Shown here: one piece after another, positions 58,312 through 64,000 of the stretch
How the letters are laid out: every line of letters begins with the position of its first letter
Numbering within the stretch: position 1 is the stretch's first letter
DNA from: JBFWUW01 sp050247075
Lineage (GTDB): Bacteria > Planctomycetota > Planctomycetia > Pirellulales > JBFWUW01
Length of the DNA stretch: 64,000 nucleotides
Assembly (NCBI GenBank): GCA_050247075.1
Contig: JBFWUW010000016.1
Span: 1-64,000, forward strand
Reading direction: 5' to 3'
The notes under the pieces: model-generated
Databases searched by the model: none
Told to the model about the DNA's origin: nothing
The model's input: the letters and a program-made list of their open reading frames with translations, nothing else
Position numbers and translations under genes: made by a program

Positions 58312-59646
58312 ATGCCACTGCTCGACATCCAAAACCTGACGATGCGGTTTGGCGGCTTGACGGCCGTCAAGGCTTTTGGCTTCCAGGTCGAGCAGGGAAA
58401 GATCTACTCCATCATCGGGCCGAACGGGGCGGGCAAGACGACGGTTTTCAACGCCGTGACCGGAATCTATGAACCAACGGAAGGCCATATTCTGTTCGAC
58501 GGCCAAAGGCTGACGCGGACTTTCACCTGGAAAGTGGCCGCCGCCTGCGCCGCCATTGGCCTGATGACAGCCTTGGCGCTAGCTATGATCGGGGCCAACG
58601 TTGATTTGCTGTTCATGGCCGCCATTAAACGGCCAATGGCCAATGGCACGCAGCCATTTACCTACGCCGCCGCGGTGCGGGCCGGCACCGGCTATTTTCA
58701 AGGCAAACTAACGGTCGAACCGACGCGCGGCGGCCAGTGGGCCATTTTTCCCGCGGACAGCGGAATCCCGGTACTCACGGCGGAGAGCGAGGAACAAGCC
58801 CAGGGAAAAATCGCCGCCGTCGAGCAACTCATCCATCAACTTCGCCAATCGCCGCCCGAGTCGCTGGTTCAAGCCGACGGAGACAAGTTCACCATTGCGG
58901 GCGACTCCGGCGGAAATGCCAGCCTGAGAACCTTTCAATCGCGGAGCGGGGCCGTGGCCTGGCTTGGCCGGTTGTCAGACCTGGACCACGCGCGGCGCTC
59001 CCGGCGAACTTTCATCTGGCTGGGGGCGGTCGGCGGGTTGCTGCTGGGAACCTTTGGCGCGTGGTCGGTTTGGAACCGTTCGCGGCGGACGCCCGATGTG
59101 ATTTCTCGCGGCGGCATCGCCCGCACCTTTCAGAATATCCGCCTGTTCGAGAATATGACCGTGCTAGAGAACGTGCTGGTCGGCATGGACCGCAAGTTCA
59201 CGTCGGGTGTGTTTAGCATGATGTTGCGCACGCCGGCCACGCGCCAGGCCCAAGCGGCGGGTGTGAATCGGGCCTTGGAACTGCTGGATTTCGTCGGCCT
59301 GGCCGACGAGTTCAATCTGGTGGCCAAGAATCTTCCCTACGGCGACCAGCGGCGGTTGGAGATCGCCCGTGCCTTGGCGACCGAACCGCGGCTGCTGTTG
59401 CTGGACGAACCGGCGGCCGGCATGAACCCGGCGGAGTCGCACGACCTGATGGGACTGATTCGCAAGATTCGCGATTTGAGCATTACAGTGCTCCTGATTG
59501 AACATCACATGAAACTGGTGATGGACATTTCCGACCGTATCGCCGTGTTGGATTACGGCGCGAAGATCGCCGAGGGGACGCCGGCTGAAGTCAGGGCAAA
59601 TCCCAAGGTGATCGAAGCTTATCTCGGCAAGGAGGATGTGTCGTGA
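58312..59646 (+). CDS. livG: LivG-type ABC ATPase with two-helix membrane insert
   Basis: A 444-residue ATPase, against about 255 for usual LivG. Residues 1-68 are a normal start (LTMRFGGLTAVKAFGFQV, Walker A GPNGAGKTT 36-44, TGIYEPTEGHILFDGQRL). Residues 69-261 are extra: a helix near 73-100 (KVAAACAAIGLMTALALAMIG), about 130 residues with no LivG likeness, then a second helix near 234-254. From 265 LivG resumes: GIARTFQNIRLFENMTVLENV (Q274), NLPYGDQRRLEIARALA, Walker B LLLLDEPAAGMNP and switch histidine in LLIEHHMK. The frame is intact, so the ATPase should be membrane-anchored. Whether the loop lies outside the cytoplasm is uncertain, because both flanks are basic. Confidence 0.93.
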   Translation: MPLLDIQNLTMRFGGLTAVKAFGFQVEQGKIYSIIGPNGAGKTTVFNAVTGIYEPTEGHILFDGQRLTRTFTWKVAAACAAIGLMTALALAMIGANVDLLFMAAIKRPMANGTQPFTYAAAVRAGTGYFQGKLTVEPTRGGQWAIFPADSGIPVLTAESEEQAQGKIAAVEQLIHQLRQSPPESLVQADGDKFTIAGDSGGNASLRTFQSRSGAVAWLGRLSDLDHARRSRRTFIWLGAVGGLLLGTFGAWSVWNRSRRTPDVISRGGIARTFQNIRLFENMTVLENVLVGMDRKFTSGVFSMMLRTPATRQAQAAGVNRALELLDFVGLADEFNLVAKNLPYGDQRRLEIARALATEPRLLLLDEPAAGMNPAESHDLMGLIRKIRDLSITVLLIEHHMKLVMDISDRIAVLDYGAKIAEGTPAEVRANPKVIEAYLGKEDVS

Positions 59647-59652
59647 GAAGCA

Positions 59653-59681
59653 GTCAGCGGAGAAGCTGTCAGCAATCAGCT
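59653..59681. repeat. Heptad-like GTCAGCn repeats
   Basis: GTCAGCG, an 8-base interruption, then GTCAGCA and ATCAGCT, immediately after livG. This is the same unit as at 10526-10553 and 52103-52116, read on the other strand. Confidence 0.4.
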
Positions 59682-59710
59682 ATGTGGGATGGGACGGTGT
59701 TTGCCGCAAG

Positions 59711-59744
59711 TAAAGTTGGCGAAAGTTGTGCAAAATGCCGATAA
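59711..59744 (+). promoter_or_regulatory. Possible flagellar-type (sigma28-like) promoter
   Basis: GCCGATAA (59737-59744) matches the sigma28 -10 consensus perfectly, and TAAAGTTG (59711-59718) resembles its -35 box, but the spacer of 18 bases is longer than the usual 11. It lies about 118 bases before the fliN-like gene. Low confidence because of the spacing. Confidence 0.25.
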
Positions 59745-59861
59745 CAGGGGACGAAACCGGTCCTTCTGGACGTGGCTGCCGGTGCGTGCGAAATAGTGCA
59801 GCCGCCCGATGGTCTTTCTTGAAACAGCCCTCACCGGGGTGAGAACGCTGGAGATTCTTGC

Positions 59862-60260
59862 ATGGATGCCCCTACAACGCCGCCAGCCGCTGATGCCGGC
59901 ACGCCCGCCCAGAAAACGCCTCGGTCGGTGCCAGCAGTGCAGCCGCCGCGTCGACGGGCCGCGCAATCCACGGCGGAACTTCCCAGTTATTCGCAAAGCT
60001 TGCTGCAAGTCCGCGTGCCGCTGATTGTCACGCTAGCATCTAAGAAGCAGTCGGTTAGCGAGATTCTCAACCTGGGACCGGGAGCCATAATCCAGTTCAA
60101 CAAGTCGTGCGACCAAATGCTCGATATCGAGGTGGGCCAGCGCTGCGTGGCACAGGGCGAAGCGGTGAAGGTGGGCGAAAAATTCGGCATCCGCGTGACC
60201 TCCATGGTCTTGCCAGATGGCGACTTCGTGGCGATCAGCAAACGTCAGGCAGCCACGTAG
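59862..60260 (+). CDS. fliN: FliN/YscQ-family (SpoA domain) protein
   Basis: A 132-residue protein with a Pro/Ala-rich, disordered N-terminal third and a SpoA domain (LLQVRVPLIVTLASKKQSVSEILNLGPGAIIQFNKSCDQMLDIEVGQRCVAQGEAVKVGEKFGIRVTSM), the C-ring fold of flagellar FliN and type III secretion SctQ. GGAG precedes ATG 59862. No other flagellar or secretion gene lies in the window, so which machine it serves is open. The stop codon TAG lies in a perfect palindrome. Confidence 0.87.
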   Translation: MDAPTTPPAADAGTPAQKTPRSVPAVQPPRRRAAQSTAELPSYSQSLLQVRVPLIVTLASKKQSVSEILNLGPGAIIQFNKSCDQMLDIEVGQRCVAQGEAVKVGEKFGIRVTSMVLPDGDFVAISKRQAAT

Positions 60261-60289
60261 CCGCATGGCTCCCGCCATGCGGCTACGTG
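60254..60289. repeat. Perfect 15-bp-stem palindrome between fliN and mutS
   Basis: Arms CACGTAGCCGCATGG (60254-60268) and CCATGCGGCTACGTG (60275-60289) pair perfectly with the 6-base loop CTCCCG. It contains the fliN stop (60258-60260) and ends one base before the mutS stop. No T-run follows, so it may act as a bidirectional RNA end or repeat element. Confidence 0.75.
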
Positions 60290-60290
60290 C

Positions 60291-62903
60291 TCATCTTGGC
60301 TTGGCCGCCAGGTTGGGGTCGCGCTGGGCCGCTTTTTCTTGCCAGGCCTTGAGCAGCGACAAGGCCGCAAGCGGGGTGGTGGCATCGATATCCACGCCGC
60401 GGATTTCCTCCAGCAACGGGTGTTCGTACGGCGCGAAGAGCGTCAACTGCAATTGTCCATCGCGGTGCTTGCCGCGGCGGGCGATCTTTGATTTACCCTG
60501 CCCGTCCAAATGTTCGTCCTCCAGCCGGGCCAGAATGTCCTTGGCCCGTTGTAGAACCTCGCGCGGGACACCGGCCAGCCGGGCGACGTGGATACCGTAG
60601 CTCTTGTCTGCCGCCCCCTCGACGATCTTGTGCAAGAAGACGACTTCCTCTTGCCACTCGCGGACGGCCACATTGAGATTTTTGACCCCCGACAGCGACG
60701 AGGCGAGGTCGGTCAACTCATGGTAGTGCGTGGCGAACAGCGTGCGGCAGCCGATATGGTCGTGCAGGTATTCGACCACGCTCCAGGCCAGTGATACGCC
60801 GTCGTAAGTGCTAGTGCCACGGCCGATTTCGTCCAATATCACCAGGCTGCGCGGCGTGGCCGTGTTGAGGATTCGCGCCGTCTCGGTCATTTCCACCATG
60901 AAGGTGCTGCGCCCGCGAGACAAATCGTCGCTGGCCCCCACGCGGGCGAAGATGCGGTCGGCCACGCCAATCGTGGCCTCGCGGGCCGGCACAAAGCTGC
61001 CTAACTGGGCCATCAGCGTCAGCAGTGCCGCCTGCCGAATGTACGTGCTCTTGCCGGCCATGTTTGGTCCGGTGATCAGCAGCATCTGCCCTTCGTCCGG
61101 CCCGGCCGCTACATCGTTGGGCACAAACGTCCCCTCCGGCTCGGTCATATCGAGCACGGGGTGGCGGCCATCAGTGATCGACAGGACCGGCTCATCGGCC
61201 ATGGTCGGCCGGCAATATCGCCGCAGCCGGGCCAGTTCGGCCAGCGACGCCAACACGTCCAACGTCGCCAGCACGCGGGCCGTGGCCAGCAACCGCCGCG
61301 TGTCCGCGGCGACGGCCTCGCGCAAGGCGACAAACAGTTCGTGTTCCAGCTCCTTGGCTTTGTCGTCCGCGGTGAGGACTTTTTCCTCGTACTCCTTGAG
61401 TTCGGGCGTGATGTAACGTTCGGCGTTCTTGACGGTCTGCCTGCGGATGAAATAGTCCGGCACTTTCTCGCGGTGCGAGTGGGTGACTTCCAGGTAGTAG
61501 CCAAACACCTTGTTGAAACCCACCTTAAGGCTGCTGATGCCGCTCCGCGCCGCCTCCTCGGCCTGATAGCGGGCGATCCATTGCTTGCCCCCGGCTGCCA
61601 GCTCCCGCAGGCTGTCTAGTTCGGGGCGGTAGCCCGGCCGGATAAAGCCGCCGTCCCGGCTATTGAGCGGGCAATCATCGACCAAGGCCCCTTCCAATTG
61701 CGCGCGTATCTCCGGACACAGATCGAGCTGGCTTTCCAGTTCGTTCAACAGTCCGCTGCGGCGCGATGCCAGACGGGCTTTCAGCGACGGCAGCGCCCGT
61801 AGCGTGCGGGACAAGAACGCCAGGTCGCGGGGACTGGCCCGCCCGGTTGTCACCCGCGCCAACAGCCGCTCTACATCGTACACGTCGGCCAACGTGCCGC
61901 GGATATCGCCCGACAACGCAACTTCCACCGCCAACTCCCCTACCGCATCCATCCGAGCATTGATCGCGGGCAATTGCGTCAAGGGGTTGGCCACCCAATC
62001 GGCCAACATTCGGGCACCCATCGCGGTGATGGTGCGGTCGAGTACGGCTAAAAGCGAGCCTTCGCGGCTGCCGTCGCGCATGGTGCGGGTGAGTTCCAGG
62101 CTGCGGCGCGTCGATTGATCGATCTCCAACGTCGTGCTGGCCCGATAAGGCAGCAGCCGGTCGATGTGGTCGAGCCGGCCGCGCTGCGTCTCCGTCAAAT
62201 AGTCGAGGATGGCCCCGGCGGCCCGTAAGGCGGTTGAGTCCGCTTCGTCGAAGCCAAACCCTTCTAATGTCGCCGTGCCAAACTGCTTGGCCAACGCCTC
62301 GTGCGCGGACTGTTGCGCAAAGGCCCAAGCCGGCCGCGTGGTGACGGTCCACCGCGCGTCGGGTGGATGCAGGCAGCCATCCGCATCCTCCGCCGCCAGG
62401 CATTCCGCCGGGCCAATCCGGGCCAACTCGTCCAATACGGCGGCCGCTGGAATGCTGCTGGCCAGAAATCGCCCGGTGGAAAGTTCTACCCAGGCTATGC
62501 CGGCCGGCTCACCAGGCACGACCGCCGCCAGGTAGTTGTTTTCACGCGGGTCGAGCAGGGCATCATCGGTAAGGGTGCCGGCGGTGACAATCCTCGTCAC
62601 TTCGCGGCGGACCAGCCCCTTGGCCTGCTTGGGGTCTTCGACCTGCTCGCAAATCGCGGCCCGCAGCCCCGCCCCGATCAATTTCCGAAGGTAACTTTCT
62701 AGCTGGTGGTAGGGAAACCCCGCCATCGGCACGGCGTTTTCGCCCTTTTCGCGGCTGGTAAGGGTCAGTCCCAAGACGCGGGCGGCCGACCGGGCGTCTT
62801 CGTGAAACAGTTCATAAAAATCGCCCATACGAAACAGCAGCAGCGCATCGGGGCAAGCCGCCTTGGCGTCGTGATACTGCTGCATCATGGGGGTCGCGGC
62901 CAT
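60291..62903 (-). CDS. mutS: DNA mismatch repair protein MutS
   Basis: MutS binds mispaired bases and starts mismatch repair with MutL. The 870-residue protein has all domains: the mismatch-reading FxE in RMGDFYELFHEDA (F29, E31), the connector and lever regions, and the ATPase with GPNMAGKSTYIRQ (612-624), VGASDDLSRGRSTFMVEMTETARIL and SLVILDEIGRGTSTYDG, plus the TLFATHYHELTDL His-loop. Normal length. MutL is not in the window. Confidence 0.96.
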   Translation of the reverse strand: MAATPMMQQYHDAKAACPDALLLFRMGDFYELFHEDARSAARVLGLTLTSREKGENAVPMAGFPYHQLESYLRKLIGAGLRAAICEQVEDPKQAKGLVRREVTRIVTAGTLTDDALLDPRENNYLAAVVPGEPAGIAWVELSTGRFLASSIPAAAVLDELARIGPAECLAAEDADGCLHPPDARWTVTTRPAWAFAQQSAHEALAKQFGTATLEGFGFDEADSTALRAAGAILDYLTETQRGRLDHIDRLLPYRASTTLEIDQSTRRSLELTRTMRDGSREGSLLAVLDRTITAMGARMLADWVANPLTQLPAINARMDAVGELAVEVALSGDIRGTLADVYDVERLLARVTTGRASPRDLAFLSRTLRALPSLKARLASRRSGLLNELESQLDLCPEIRAQLEGALVDDCPLNSRDGGFIRPGYRPELDSLRELAAGGKQWIARYQAEEAARSGISSLKVGFNKVFGYYLEVTHSHREKVPDYFIRRQTVKNAERYITPELKEYEEKVLTADDKAKELEHELFVALREAVAADTRRLLATARVLATLDVLASLAELARLRRYCRPTMADEPVLSITDGRHPVLDMTEPEGTFVPNDVAAGPDEGQMLLITGPNMAGKSTYIRQAALLTLMAQLGSFVPAREATIGVADRIFARVGASDDLSRGRSTFMVEMTETARILNTATPRSLVILDEIGRGTSTYDGVSLAWSVVEYLHDHIGCRTLFATHYHELTDLASSLSGVKNLNVAVREWQEEVVFLHKIVEGAADKSYGIHVARLAGVPREVLQRAKDILARLEDEHLDGQGKSKIARRGKHRDGQLQLTLFAPYEHPLLEEIRGVDIDATTPLAALSLLKAWQEKAAQRDPNLAAKPR

Positions 62904-63153
62904 GCATCACTTACCCGCTAAAGGCACCCCGCGCACCGCGGGCCAAGAAAAACAAGGATCACGGCATGCTAGCAGATGCCACGTTGGGGTCTCAAGGGGC
63001 GCAACTCTAATCTGTCTACTTGGTGAAGGCGACGTAGTGCCAAGCATGAGTTGCGCGGGAATTCAATGCACGACGCATGGCTGCAAGGTCTCTCTGTCGG
63101 TGATAAACTAGTGGGTCTGATTCACGAAAAACTCATGCAAACAAGGTTGCTCA

Positions 63154-63921
63154 ATGTCTCGACCCTCGCGGATCCCGCGTAGACGACGAAGTACGAGTGA
63201 ACCAAGTTCCGCCGATCTGGTTCGTGAGCGGGCGATGAAGTTGAAACTAGGGGCGATCGTGGTGTTGATCGTTGGGGCGGTGGCCTACAACTGGTACGAG
63301 AAGCGGTCGGAGTCACGGCCAGCCCCTGATGTCGCAGCGCAAACTGAAACGAAGCCACAATCGCCGGATGTCGCGGAGTCGAATGCCCATGATTCGGCGA
63401 CGCCAACCAAGGCTCAGCAGGCGGCCAAGCCGAAAGCCAAGTCAACTTCGCGCAAGACCGCCAAGAAGAAGCCGGAGCAGCCAACTTCCCCAAGCTCGGA
63501 AGCGCCCGCCAGCACGCTTGATTCCAAGCCAGATGGCGGCTCGAAGGAGGCGACATCCGCCGCCGGCCAGAAGCGCCCCCCCACGGCGTCCCCCGACGAA
63601 AAACCACAGCCCAAGCGGGTGGTCGTCGAGAATGTAACCATCAAGGATCTGGATGGCAAAGTCATCTATCGCGGCCAGATCGACTTGCAGCCAACCATCG
63701 ACCGCATTGCCGAGGGCAAGCACCTGCGATTTGCCAATGACGGCAGCACCTTTCAAAACCGCGAGGGCCGCCTGCCGCGAAAACCGGCCGGTTACTACCA
63801 GGAATGGGTCCATCCCACCGAGGAGCAGGGGGGCCCCGGCCCGCAGCGCATCGTCACGGGCAAAGGGGGAGAGATGTTTTACACGCACGACCACTATCGG
63901 TCGTTCAGGAAAATCAAGTAA
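63154..63921 (+). CDS. Membrane-anchored barnase/RNase Sa-like ribonuclease
   Basis: A 255-residue protein; AAGG lies about seven bases before ATG 63154. The N-terminal basic segment precedes one transmembrane helix (LKLGAIVVLIVGAVAYNWY, about 30-48). Residues 50-155 are a disordered Lys/Ala/Pro/Ser/Thr linker. The C-terminal 95 residues match the microbial guanyl-specific ribonuclease fold: TFQNREGRLP, GYYQEWVHP (E217), PQRIVTG (R232), and THDHYRSFRKI (H247), the catalytic Glu/Arg/His triad seen in barnase and RNase Sa. The anchor should hold the domain outside the cytoplasm. No barstar-like gene was seen in the window. Confidence 0.8.
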   Translation: MSRPSRIPRRRRSTSEPSSADLVRERAMKLKLGAIVVLIVGAVAYNWYEKRSESRPAPDVAAQTETKPQSPDVAESNAHDSATPTKAQQAAKPKAKSTSRKTAKKKPEQPTSPSSEAPASTLDSKPDGGSKEATSAAGQKRPPTASPDEKPQPKRVVVENVTIKDLDGKVIYRGQIDLQPTIDRIAEGKHLRFANDGSTFQNREGRLPRKPAGYYQEWVHPTEEQGGPGPQRIVTGKGGEMFYTHDHYRSFRKIK

Positions 63922-63926
63922 AATTG

Positions 63927-63975
63927 GAGAGTGACGAATGTCGAGTGCCGCAGGGAACTCCGAATACCGAACGCC
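63927..63975. repeat. Seven degenerate 7-bp repeats
   Basis: Heptads in one phase; the last three are GAACTCC, GAATACC and GAACGCC, related to the GAACACC/GAACACT units at 28117-28137 and 10450-10484. It lies just after the ribonuclease gene and continues near the window end. Confidence 0.45.
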
Positions 63976-64000
63976 TCTCGCGCCCCCTTCGTCCATTATC

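Noticed and set aside
58312..59646. LivG insert as a fusion of two genes or a frameshift artefact
   Set aside because: A single uninterrupted frame runs through both LivG halves and the insert, and the LivG motifs resume exactly at the Q-loop, so artefact is unlikely from sequence alone.
1..64000. tRNA or rRNA genes
   Set aside because: No T-arm-like GGTTCGAATCC-type signature in a cloverleaf context and no rRNA landmarks were found by eye; a tRNA scan would be decisive.

Overview
The window looks like chromosomal DNA of a planctomycete, most likely of the Pirellulales. The evidence is a DUF1559 pseudopilin-like protein, two DUF1501 proteins with twin-arginine-type leaders, Gfo/Idh/MocA oxidoreductases with Tat leaders, a secreted sulfatase, a secreted PQQ-like beta-propeller, GYF_2 proteins, and GC-rich coding DNA with long antisense shadow frames. 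Gene order is loose, with short co-directional runs instead of long operons. No tRNA, rRNA, CRISPR array, prophage or complete insertion sequence was recognised.

Layout. 1-6 kb: a large secreted glycoside-hydrolase-like protein, a gene-free stretch with a near-consensus promoter and two perfect hairpins, DUF2200, DUF1801 and an HD-domain phosphohydrolase; part of the 5' end of the HD gene is duplicated upstream. 6-12.5 kb: PilZ-like, DUF4328, zinc-ribbon and PEGA lipoprotein genes, a GT4 glycosyltransferase whose 5' end is interrupted by a 7-bp tandem array, dapA and a membrane protein. 12.6-23 kb: Gfo/Idh/MocA oxidoreductase, DUF1559 gene behind a strong promoter plus a Fur-type palindrome, then a probable extracellular polysaccharide set (DUF1501, DUF4838/CBM9-like, TPR-sulfatase). 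23-30 kb: LOG-family protein, thioredoxin-like protein, ketoglutarate-semialdehyde-type dehydrogenase, an ISKra4-type transposase remnant, PQQ-like protein and a GYF_2/DUF4190 protein. 30-39 kb: AsmA-like envelope protein, MFS transporter, and the housekeeping run TPR protein, rpsT, fabI, tilS. 39-47 kb: a His-rich EF-hand protein next to an OmpR-type two-component pair, then an oxidoreductase/MFS pair and csrA. 47-54.5 kb: surE, a GYF_2/vWA membrane protein, DUF1501, MOSC and SulP. 54.9-60 kb: livKHMG branched-chain amino-acid ABC transporter genes, then an orphan fliN-like gene. 60-64 kb: mutS and a membrane-anchored barnase/RNase Sa-like ribonuclease.

Most striking points: (1) LivG carries an in-frame insert of about 193 residues with two hydrophobic segments between its Walker A region and its Q-loop, and no LivF follows; (2) 7-bp tandem arrays recur between genes, and one separates a glycosyltransferase frame from its likely start codon; (3) several dispersed hairpin repeats begin with GTAG and supply the stop codon of the neighbouring gene; (4) a DUF1559 promoter is followed by a near-perfect 27-bp 7-1-7 palindrome; (5) the terminal gene encodes a ribonuclease domain with an intact Glu/Arg/His triad and no inhibitor gene in view.
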